DNA of 64,000 nt from Nibrella saemangeumensis. GTDB lineage: Bacteria; Bacteroidota; Bacteroidia; Cytophagales; Spirosomataceae. The position numbers and the translations under genes are program-made. The notes under the pieces were generated by a model. The model was not told the origin of the DNA and did not search any database. It was given only the letters and a program-made list of their open reading frames with translations. Positions 34,901 through 41,127 of the stretch are shown piece by piece (the first letter of the stretch is position 1; every line of letters starts with the position of its first letter). Where the stretch lies: contig NZ_BAABHD010000028.1 in assembly GCF_039541915.1 (NCBI RefSeq), positions 62,001 to 126,000 of the forward strand, written 5' to 3'.

Positions 34901-35617
34901 CTTGGTCCTGATCGCCGGATCTGCGTAGGGGATACGGCCGTGCTGATTCCGATCGACGGCGGTGGTCAGGCGGGTAATACGTACCAGTGGAGTACCGGCG
35001 CCAACGGGCGGTCGGTTGTTGTAAATGCTCCGGGTTCTTATTCCATTGTGGTTCGCAATACCATCACAGGTTGTGTAGGTCGCAGCACGGTGCAGGTTAC
35101 CAATAAGCCTCAGCCGGAGTTTTCGCTGACGAAAGAAGCAAATCTATGCGTACCCGACAACGGGGTAGCCCAACTCACAGCAGGTGGTGCAGCCGGATTG
35201 CGGTTCTATTGGCCTCAATTGCAGGATAGCAGCCGCACGGTAACCGTCAGGCAGGTAGGAACCTATCAGCTTCAGGTAACCAATCCGGATGGATGCACGG
35301 CCACCGATGCCGCTCAGGTCCTGGATCTGTGTGACCCGCGGGTAGTGACGCCGGAAGCATTTACGCCAAACGGCGACGGCGTGAACGATGCCTTTTCGGT
35401 ATTTACCGCCTACATCACTGACTTTGACCTGAAGATCTTTAACCGATGGGGTGAAGTGATCTTCCACAGCGATGATCCGGAGAAGCGATGGGATGGTACG
35501 TACCGGGGCGCATTGTATCCATCGATGCTGTACGCGTACGTCATATCCTTCAAAAGCCAGTATTTTCCGGAGCGTCCGAAGGAGGTAAAACGGGGGTCTG
35601 TTCTGCTGATCCGGTAG
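31940..35617 (+). CDS. Large secreted protein with PKD domains and T9SS type-B (gliding) C-terminal domain
   Basis: 1225 aa. Signal peptide at about 1-30 (ends VQAQ). A WYFGGNAGLDFGSGG opening and beta-propeller-like region occupy about 210-560. A PKD-type domain (LTFGDGSAPLSFTSAQPKTHTY) lies at about 620-660. Several Ig/PKD-like repeats with cysteine pairs follow (about 690-1120). The last 80 residues have VTPEAFTPNGDGVNDAFS...FNRWGEVIFHS, the CHU_C/type-B sorting domain that routes the protein through T9SS to the cell surface. Probably an adhesin or surface matrix protein. It pairs with the divergent PorP/SprF gene. Domain borders are approximate. Confidence 0.9.
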   Translation: MYFTILHKQIFGLLLALVLIGGWTTAVQAQVLDPLPGGVTVRGKFCIPVDEECKTDSLTFSDTTRNGARIQWAFEDPAGGQSRFVNGSIAKQIYTQPGIYTIYLKRDTTASSLPIPIRVNIGVPPPPFQGWRPDTTICQGETIDLNPYPNRTASQYQYLWYPKGDTTQVLKVDSSGCYSVEVRDPETGCTTQDRINVDVCGEQKQAQGVKWYFGGNAGLDFGSGGATPIEDAKLNTIEGSSSIANTKGELLFYSDGLTIFDKNGDRMPSVVFDLNGKPQLVQNDTTRLGGNQLSTQSALIVPKPTCRGCEYLYYVYTTAEINGTQQLTYSIVDMRYNNGKGAVVEKNIPLVEQSTERSASVKNERDSTYWVITHDYGTNRFRVYHLTESDTKEEKIYDLGQAHDTPIRGEGYMKIGPADTSGNGDRPMAVVIPGPPTNSIDLFTFNDSTGTLTFNRTIPLGPAPPKAYGVEFSPDGTKLYVSMLGDSANNNMSYLLSYDLTQTDSASFAESRVVIDSSSTRQYGALQIAPDGKIYVAIKGSNTLGVIENPDGGSLLDSLRFNPRGQSLGGKTSQLGLPNLVANFNDQSSGPGISYADTCAGSPTTFEIGPNCPKLKETYTLTFGDGSAPLSFTSAQPKTHTYQKAGVYPISLRIVTEKATGGICKDTLIRDTVTIVDPPPKIELGPDIDSCRISVTLDAKVQAAAYYWIFNRRVIGRTKQLTATRTGQYVIVAANGECFETDTIQVVLRRPPSLDLGPDTTFCQGTSYNLTVPQQTWTKFQWSNGTTQRDNPVTQPGTYFVKAQNNLGCENSDTINLRQLPKPVLAATLKGPTTCTAVDGSIEVQPTPAGSYTYVWSQASGAALPSTTNRQTDLAEGGYRVNATNENACSVDTSFTLNSPVNQLRVASQPTAALCSQPNSGSIALTITGSTPSTYIWLDAGGNQISQNPILSGALPGIYSVEVTDVGGCKATANNIRVGLDSTGFASLGPDRRICVGDTAVLIPIDGGGQAGNTYQWSTGANGRSVVVNAPGSYSIVVRNTITGCVGRSTVQVTNKPQPEFSLTKEANLCVPDNGVAQLTAGGAAGLRFYWPQLQDSSRTVTVRQVGTYQLQVTNPDGCTATDAAQVLDLCDPRVVTPEAFTPNGDGVNDAFSVFTAYITDFDLKIFNRWGEVIFHSDDPEKRWDGTYRGALYPSMLYAYVISFKSQYFPERPKEVKRGSVLLIR

Positions 35618-35708
35618 TGCTATTTTGCCGTTTTTTTCGTAAATTTACCCAAAACAGACGGTCAAAATTTACTTTTACCGGACTGGAAAAAGACGAACAG
35701 ATAAACAC

Positions 35709-36737
35709 ATGCGGAAAGACTTCATGAAAGGAACCACAGATGGGATGACAGCCACCGACCGTGAAATCGAACGGGCTTTGCGGCCGCTTTCGTTCGATGA
35801 TTTTACGGGTCAGAAAAAGGTGCTCGACAACCTGGAAGTGTTTGTAAAAGCAGCCAAGCAGCGGGCCGAAGCCCTCGACCATGTGCTGCTGCACGGCCCT
35901 CCTGGTCTGGGTAAAACCACCCTGTCGCATATTATTGCCAATGAATTGAACGCCAACATCAAGATGACTTCCGGGCCGGTGCTCGACAAACCCAGCGATC
36001 TGGCGGGTTTGCTGACCAACCTTCAACCGAACGACGTTTTGTTCATTGACGAGATTCACCGGCTTAACCCAGTCGTGGAAGAGTACTTGTACTCGGCCAT
36101 GGAGGATTACAAGATTGACATTATGCTCGACTCCGGCCCCAACGCCCGGACCGTGCAGATCAAACTCAATCCGTTTACACTCATTGGGGCCACCACGCGG
36201 GCGGGTATGCTGACGTCTCCGCTGCGGGCCCGGTTTGGTATCAGTTGCCGGCTAGAGTATTACGATGCCAAACTGCTGACCTCTATTGTGCAGCGCTCGG
36301 CCGCCATCCTGGCCACTCCCATTGATGAGGAGGGAGCCTATGAGATTGCCCGCCGGAGCCGGGGTACCCCGCGGATCGCCAATAACCTGCTGCGCCGGAC
36401 CCGTGACTTTGCGCAGGTGAAAGGCGATGGCTACATCAACGTCGACATTGCTGAAATGGCACTGACGGCACTCGACGTAGACCAGAACGGGCTGGACGAT
36501 ATGGATAACCGCATTTTGTCGACCATTATCGAGAAGTTTAAAGGCGGGCCGGTAGGGATCTCTACGATTGCCACGGCTTGTGGCGAAGAGGCAGAAACGA
36601 TTGAAGAGGTATACGAGCCGTTTCTGATTCAGGAGGGGTATTTAAAGCGTACGTCAAGGGGGCGTGAGGCCACCGAAAAGGCGTATCATCACCTCGGTGT
36701 TATACCGACGTACCGAACTGGTGAATTATTCGGTTAG
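35709..36737 (+). CDS. ruvB: Holliday junction branch-migration helicase RuvB
   Basis: 342 aa. AAA+ motor with Walker A GPPGLGKTT (about residues 63-71), Walker B LFIDEIHR, sensor TLIGATTRAGML and the C-terminal winged helix with GRE...AYHHLG. With RuvA it pumps Holliday junctions during recombination and repair. ruvA and ruvC are not adjacent, as is usual in Bacteroidota. Start at ATG 35709; the first residues before FDDFTGQ are poorly conserved, so a slightly later ATG is possible. Ends before a strong terminator. Confidence 0.95.
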   Translation: MRKDFMKGTTDGMTATDREIERALRPLSFDDFTGQKKVLDNLEVFVKAAKQRAEALDHVLLHGPPGLGKTTLSHIIANELNANIKMTSGPVLDKPSDLAGLLTNLQPNDVLFIDEIHRLNPVVEEYLYSAMEDYKIDIMLDSGPNARTVQIKLNPFTLIGATTRAGMLTSPLRARFGISCRLEYYDAKLLTSIVQRSAAILATPIDEEGAYEIARRSRGTPRIANNLLRRTRDFAQVKGDGYINVDIAEMALTALDVDQNGLDDMDNRILSTIIEKFKGGPVGISTIATACGEEAETIEEVYEPFLIQEGYLKRTSRGREATEKAYHHLGVIPTYRTGELFG

Positions 36738-36754
36738 TCTATCAAGTTAGTAGC

Positions 36755-36787
36755 AAAAAAGGCAACCTGTTGTGGGTTGCCTTTTTT
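36755..36787. terminator. Bidirectional terminator between ruvB and the ArsR gene
   Basis: 13-bp perfect arms 36755-36767 and 36775-36787, with a 7-nt loop and flanking A6/T6. It works for both convergent genes, which end at 36737 and 36791. Confidence 0.9.
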
Positions 36788-36790
36788 GCT

Positions 36791-37099
36791 CTAGCTCAGA
36801 ATCTTGCTTCGGTAAATACACTCAATAATCTCGGATACAGCGTTGTCGACCAAAAAGTAATAAATATTCTTCCCACTCCTTCGTATCTCCAGAATGCCCT
36901 TGTCCCTCATGTTGATCAGGTGGTGAGAAATCAGAGACTGCTCGGCGTTCAGATTCTTGTAAATCGTCGAGACGTTCAGTTCCTTATTCTCGTTCAGCAT
37001 CTGGATAATCTTAATGCGCAACGGATGAGCTACGGCTTTCAACACATACGCAGCTCGCTCAATCTTTTTTTCGTCGTCTAACACTTTTTCTGTTGCCAT
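36791..37099 (-). CDS. ArsR-type winged-helix regulator
   Basis: 102 aa. The helix-turn-helix ERAAYVLKAVAHPLRIKIIQML then VSTIYKNL...QSLISHHLINMRDKGIL is the ArsR family pattern, with a wing RSGKNIYYFLVDN. No CxC/CxxC metal site is seen; it has no cysteine at the usual alpha-3 position, so the signal may not be a metal. The neighbouring EamA gene starts upstream on the same strand and could share a regulator role, but nothing proves it. Confidence 0.88.
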   Translation of the reverse strand: MATEKVLDDEKKIERAAYVLKAVAHPLRIKIIQMLNENKELNVSTIYKNLNAEQSLISHHLINMRDKGILEIRRSGKNIYYFLVDNAVSEIIECIYRSKILS

Positions 37100-37300
37100 A
37101 ATAACCTACTGTTGGGTGTGCCGTGAAAAGTTAACTAAATTCTGGAACTAACAGATAAATAGATGGTTGAATGTCAGTGTGAATTTATCGTAAGGCCTCT
37201 TTTTTTATCCTATAATAAAATGTGAACCTTTTAATTATTAACCGAGGCATATAACCATTGTTTGAAAGAATAGTAAATAGATGAGGTCTATAGGATAAAT

Positions 37301-38230
37301 TTATCGTTTGCCTCGCCAGCTAATGAGAAAAACGCCGGCCAGCACCAGTAATGTACCCACCACCTGGAGCCAAGAGATTCTCTCGCCCAAGATGGTTGTT
37401 GCGAGCACCAGGGTGAAAATGGGTCCTATGCTGGCGATGATGGAAGCATTACCCGACCCAACCCGTTTAATACCTTCCGCGATCAAAAACGTTGGTATAA
37501 CGGTAACGCCAATGGCCATAGTTACCGCTAATCCATATACAGGAGCGGGAAATATCCCCAGGTGGAAGCCATTGTGGATAAAATTGTGGATAACTGTAGG
37601 TACTGTAGCAGCAATCAGTGCGTAACAGGTATAACGCTGTGCCCCCACTCGCGCAATCATAGAATCGCTGCCTACCAGATATACTGCGTATACGATGCCG
37701 CTTACAATCACCCAAAATGATCCGAGAATTAGATCACGCTGTTCGCCGGTTTCTATATTTTCCAGAAAAGCCAGCAGAATACCCGCGTAGGTCAGAAACA
37801 ACGCCCCCCATTGCAGTCTTGACACCGACCGGCGGTACAGCACGGCGTTCATCAGCAGCACAAAGGTGGGATAGACAAACAGCAAAATGCGCTCCAGGCC
37901 GGCTGTAATATACACCAGTCCTAGGAAGTTGAAATAACTGGCCAGGTAGTACCCGATTATGCCCAACATTACCAGCGACAGCCACTGCCTACGTGTAAGG
38001 TTAGTCGGCGGCAACCGTTTCGACGCAGCGTAGGCGATACCTACATAAAAGGGTAGGGCAAACAGCAGTCGCAACGACAGCAGGGAAATGGCATCGATCG
38101 GGTACTGGTAAGCCAATTTGATCAGAATGCCTTTCATGGCAAAGCAAAAAGCAGACACAAAGACCATAAAGGCACCCATCAGGTAGCGAACCCTAACCCG
38201 GCTGTGAGTTGCTGTTTCAGCGTTAAGCAT
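37301..38230 (-). CDS. DMT-superfamily (EamA) membrane transporter
   Basis: 309 aa from ATG 38230 (TTG 38245 overlaps the der terminator hairpin). Ten predicted membrane helices in two EamA halves, for example YLMGAFMVFVSAFCFAMKG at the start and FLIAEGIKRVGSGNASIIASIGPIFTLVLA in the second half. Such proteins export amino acids, nucleotides or other small metabolites; the substrate is unknown. It lies just after der but behind a terminator, so it probably has its own promoter. Confidence 0.88.
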   Translation of the reverse strand: MLNAETATHSRVRVRYLMGAFMVFVSAFCFAMKGILIKLAYQYPIDAISLLSLRLLFALPFYVGIAYAASKRLPPTNLTRRQWLSLVMLGIIGYYLASYFNFLGLVYITAGLERILLFVYPTFVLLMNAVLYRRSVSRLQWGALFLTYAGILLAFLENIETGEQRDLILGSFWVIVSGIVYAVYLVGSDSMIARVGAQRYTCYALIAATVPTVIHNFIHNGFHLGIFPAPVYGLAVTMAIGVTVIPTFLIAEGIKRVGSGNASIIASIGPIFTLVLATTILGERISWLQVVGTLLVLAGVFLISWRGKR

Positions 38231-38245
38231 ACGGTTGAAAAACAA

Positions 38246-38267
38246 AACCCTCCGGTGGGGGAGGGTT
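38246..38267 (-). terminator. Terminator after der
   Basis: 8-bp arms 38246-38253 and 38260-38267 (aaccctcc/ggagggtt) with a 6-nt loop. On the minus strand it is followed by tttgttttt, giving a classical T-rich end 9-30 nt after the der stop. Confidence 0.75.
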
Positions 38268-38275
38268 CTGCTACT

Positions 38276-39583
38276 TTATTTTTGTCGGAAGAAAACCGTT
38301 ATCGGCACACCCTCAAAGCCAAAGTTCTCCCGTAGTTTATTCTCCAGAAAGCGTTCATAGGGCTCTTTAAGGTATTGCGGATGATTCGTAAAGAAGATAA
38401 ATGTCGGCGATGGTGTGGGCAACTGCATGGTATACTTGATCTTGATGTATTTGCCCCGATGCGCCGGTGGTGGATAAGCTTCGATCAGCGGCAACATCGT
38501 CTCGTTCAACTTCGACGTAGCTATCTTCTTGGTTTTATTCTCGTAAACTTCCGTTACCTTTTCCATCACCTGGAAAATCCGCTGTTTTTCGTGAACCGAG
38601 GCAAAGATAATGGGCAGGTAATCGATCGGCGCCATTCGCCCGTGAATCTCCTTACGCCAAACATCAGCGGTTTTGGTATCTTTTTCAATGGCGTCCCATT
38701 TGTTCACCATGATGACTACGCCTTTTTTAGCCCGCACTGCCTGACCAATAATGTTCATGTCCTGCGATTCCAGACCACGGGTAGCATCCAGCATCACCAC
38801 ACACACATCCGACTCTTCCATCGCCCGTAGTGAGCGCAGAATGGAGTAGAACTCAATGTTATCTTTGATCCTGGCCTTCCGGCGAATACCGGCGGTATCA
38901 GTCAGGATAAAATCTTTACCAAATGCTTTGTACCGGGTGTTGATCGCATCACGGGTGGTACCCGCTATATCGGTAACAATACTCCGCTCACGGCCCAGCA
39001 GCACGTTCAGAAATGAGGATTTACCGGCATTCGGCCGGCCCAGAATGGCTACGCGGGGAATACCTGCTTCCGGATCTTCAATGCCCGTGTCTTTAAAGTG
39101 TTTCACCACTTCGTCCAGCAGCTCACCCGTTCCGGTACCCGTCTGCGCCGACACCGAATAGATCTCGCCTAGGCCCAGCTCGTAGAATTCAGCGGCTGCC
39201 TGCTGGCGGCCTATCGTCTCCGCCTTATTGGCAACCACCAGCACCGGCTTCTTCGACCGGCGCAGGACATCGGCAAAGTCCTGATCCAGGCTGGTCAGGC
39301 CTGTCATGGTATCCACCATAAACAGCAGCACCGAGGCCTCTTCAATAGCCAGTTCCACCTGCTCGCGAATGGCATCTTCAAAAATATCTTCGGAGCCGAC
39401 GACATAGCCGCCGGTATCAATGACGGTAAAATACTTATCGGTCCACTCGGCATGGCCGTAATGCCGGTCGCGGGTGACACCGCTCTGGTTATCCATAATA
39501 GCCTGCCGCTGCTCAATCAGTCGGTTAAACAGCGTGGATTTGCCCACATTCGGCCGGCCCACAATTGCTACAATATTTGCCAT
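38276..39583 (-). CDS. der: Ribosome biogenesis GTPase Der (EngA)
   Basis: 435 aa, two GTPase domains in tandem and a KH-like end. G1 motifs GRPNVGKST (about 8-16) and GRPNAGKSS (about 180-188). G3 DTGGY and DTAGI. G4 NKAE and NKWD. It assembles the 50S ribosomal subunit. It lies 92 bp after era on the same strand, with an intergenic repeat in between, so the pair may be one transcript. Ends at the terminator 38246-38267. Confidence 0.95.
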   Translation of the reverse strand: MANIVAIVGRPNVGKSTLFNRLIEQRQAIMDNQSGVTRDRHYGHAEWTDKYFTVIDTGGYVVGSEDIFEDAIREQVELAIEEASVLLFMVDTMTGLTSLDQDFADVLRRSKKPVLVVANKAETIGRQQAAAEFYELGLGEIYSVSAQTGTGTGELLDEVVKHFKDTGIEDPEAGIPRVAILGRPNAGKSSFLNVLLGRERSIVTDIAGTTRDAINTRYKAFGKDFILTDTAGIRRKARIKDNIEFYSILRSLRAMEESDVCVVMLDATRGLESQDMNIIGQAVRAKKGVVIMVNKWDAIEKDTKTADVWRKEIHGRMAPIDYLPIIFASVHEKQRIFQVMEKVTEVYENKTKKIATSKLNETMLPLIEAYPPPAHRGKYIKIKYTMQLPTPSPTFIFFTNHPQYLKEPYERFLENKLRENFGFEGVPITVFFRQK

Positions 39584-39596
39584 ATTCTTTTAAGTC

Positions 39597-39675
39597 GGCA
39601 GTAGGCAGTGTACAGTAGGCACATTTGAGAAGCATAGCTGCTCTTTTCTGCCAGCTGCAAACTGCTTGCTGCGCA
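39597..39675. repeat. Degenerate inverted/direct repeat between der and era
   Basis: The word cagtaggca occurs twice (39599-39620). A loosely complementary block (ctgccagctgcaaactgcttgctgcg) lies near 39650-39675. Same word family as at 13674-13741 and at the stop of the DUF4292 gene (16551-16562). The structure is imperfect; function unknown. Confidence 0.5.
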
Positions 39676-40599
39676 CTACTCACTTTGATCATACCCGAAG
39701 CGCCGGAGGGATCGTTCCTTATTGCGCCAGTCAGGTTCTATTTTTACGAACTGTTCAAGGAACACTTTTTTTCCGAAGAAGCGTTCCAACTCTTCGCGGG
39801 CCATAATACCCGTCTTTTTGATCATATTGCCGCCCTCACCCAACAGAATCGCCCGCTGTGTTGCCCGCTCTACCAGGATCTCGGCCTGGATCACAATGAT
39901 GTCTTCCTTATCCTTAAAGCCTGTCACCACCACCTCTGTGCTGTAAGGAATTTCCTTTTTATAGTTCAGGAAGATCTTCTCCCGGATTATTTCCGACGCA
40001 AAGAAACGCTCCGGCTTATCGGTCATCTCATCCTTGGGGAAAAATGGGGGATGCACCGGCAACCGGGTAACAATGGCGTCGAACACCTGGTCGAGATTAG
40101 CCGCGCCGATGGCCGATATTGGGATAATGTCTTCTGCCTTAAAATTCTGCTCCCAGTACAGCTTTTTCTCGGCTACCTGTTCGGGTGTGGCCAGATCAAT
40201 CTTATTAATGAGCAGCAGCACGGGTGTTTGACTGTGCTGGAGCCGATCTATGACGTCATTCTGGTCGTGCTTCTCAAAAATATCGGTGACAAAAAGAATA
40301 ATGTCTGCATCTTCCAAAGAGCCCCGTACAAAACTCATCATCGACTCGTGGAGCCTGTACTGCGGTTTGATAATACCGGGTGTATCGGAATAAATTAGCT
40401 GGAACTCCTGTCCGTTGTGAACGCCATTCAGGATGCCCATGATCCGGTGACGGGTTGTCTGGGCCTTGGAGGTGATGATCGACAGCCGTTCGCCCACCAG
40501 TTGATTCATCAGCGTCGACTTACCTACGTTAGGTTTACCAATAATACTGACAAAACCAGCTTTATGATCCGGGCTGTAGTTCTCGTTTGTGATGTCCAT
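39676..40599 (-). CDS. era: GTPase Era
   Basis: 307 aa from ATG 40599. The longer frame to 40659 would run through the hairpin at 40641-40690 and adds no conserved sequence. G1 GKPNVGKST, G3 DTPGI, G4 NKID. C-terminal KH domain for 16S rRNA binding (VERATQRAILLGEGGNMIKK). Required for 30S maturation. It precedes der on the same strand. Its upstream leader contains a terminator-like hairpin. Confidence 0.95.
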   Translation of the reverse strand: MDITNENYSPDHKAGFVSIIGKPNVGKSTLMNQLVGERLSIITSKAQTTRHRIMGILNGVHNGQEFQLIYSDTPGIIKPQYRLHESMMSFVRGSLEDADIILFVTDIFEKHDQNDVIDRLQHSQTPVLLLINKIDLATPEQVAEKKLYWEQNFKAEDIIPISAIGAANLDQVFDAIVTRLPVHPPFFPKDEMTDKPERFFASEIIREKIFLNYKKEIPYSTEVVVTGFKDKEDIIVIQAEILVERATQRAILLGEGGNMIKKTGIMAREELERFFGKKVFLEQFVKIEPDWRNKERSLRRFGYDQSE

Positions 40600-40640
40600 A
40601 AAGAAATGATAATCAGGCCAACTAACGCCGGCCACAGAAA

Positions 40641-40690
40641 AAAACTCCCCTCCAGACAAAACTATTTTGCAGGGAGGGGTGTTATTTTTT
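40641..40690. terminator. Terminator-like hairpin in the era leader
   Basis: Perfect 7-bp GC-rich arms at 40647-40653 and 40673-40679, extended by A/T pairs. The minus-strand product is followed by seven Ts (the complement of 40638-40644), so it is a classical intrinsic terminator pointed at era, about 40 nt before its ATG. In the plus direction there is also a T-run (40685-40691). Either it stops antisense or readthrough transcription, or it is an attenuator of era. Confidence 0.65.
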
Positions 40691-40701
40691 TACAAAGGTA
40701 G

Positions 40702-40732
40702 TTGATTTTATCACAAAAGACTACTACTTTTG
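40702..40732 (+). promoter_or_regulatory. Promoter of initiator tRNA-Met
   Basis: TTG at 40702-40704, a 20-bp gap, then TACTTTTG at 40725-40732 (exact TAnnTTTG). The tRNA starts 12 bp later. This is the clearest promoter on the plus strand in the window. Confidence 0.7.
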
Positions 40733-40743
40733 CACCCATACAC

Positions 40744-40816
<73 letters not shown>

Positions 40817-40822
40817 CTAAAG

Positions 40823-40857
40823 AAAAGCCTGATTAGCTAATAGTTAATCAGGCTTTT
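40823..40857 (+). terminator. Intrinsic terminator of tRNA-Met
   Basis: 13-bp perfect arms 40823-40835 and 40845-40857 with a 9-nt loop, followed by a T-rich stretch to 40864. Confidence 0.85.
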
Positions 40858-40906
40858 TCTTTTTGCCCCTATGCGCTTATTCACTTATCCCATTATCCCA
40901 ACAAAA

Positions 40907-40932
40907 AAGCCTGATGATACATCACCAGGCTT
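40907..40932 (-). terminator. Intrinsic terminator of tRNA-Pro
   Basis: 12-bp arms 40907-40918 and 40921-40932 with one mismatch and an AC loop. On the minus strand a run of Ts follows. The stem word aagcctgat is the same as in the tRNA-Met terminator 90 bp away. Confidence 0.8.
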
Positions 40933-40943
40933 CTGTTTGTTCG

Positions 40944-41017
40944 TCGGGAAGGCGGGATTCGAACCCACGACCTCTTGCACCCCATGCAAGCACGCTACCG
41001 GACTGCGCTACATCCCG
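40944..41017 (-). tRNA. tRNA-Pro (GGG)
   Basis: 74 nt without CCA on the minus strand. Acceptor cgggatg/cttcccg with one mismatch, anticodon stem cttgc/gcaag with loop atggggt (anticodon GGG), T arm gtggg-ttcgaat-cccgc, discriminator A. Reads CCC and CCU. Confidence 0.9.
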
Positions 41018-41029
41018 AATTAACAATGG

Positions 41030-41060
41030 CAAAAATAAGGGAATTATAAAAAAGGAGCAA
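41030..41060 (-). promoter_or_regulatory. Promoter of tRNA-Pro
   Basis: On the minus strand: TTG (41060-41058), a 20-bp gap, TATTTTTG (41037-41030). The tRNA begins 12 bp later. Spacing is identical to the tRNA-Met promoter. Confidence 0.65.
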
Positions 41061-41113
41061 GGAACTCCGTTGCTTTCGGCGTTATTTTCCTGTAGCCACG
41101 TTGTTCCCTGCTC
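41055..41113 (-). terminator. Long-loop hairpin after the zinc metalloprotease gene
   Basis: Arms 41055-41065 and 41103-41113 match at 10 of 11 positions. Reading the minus strand, the hairpin is followed by a T-rich stretch, so it could end the metalloprotease transcript. It overlaps the -33 region of the tRNA-Pro promoter. Confidence 0.5.
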
Positions 41114-41127
41114 TCTTTTAGGTATCG

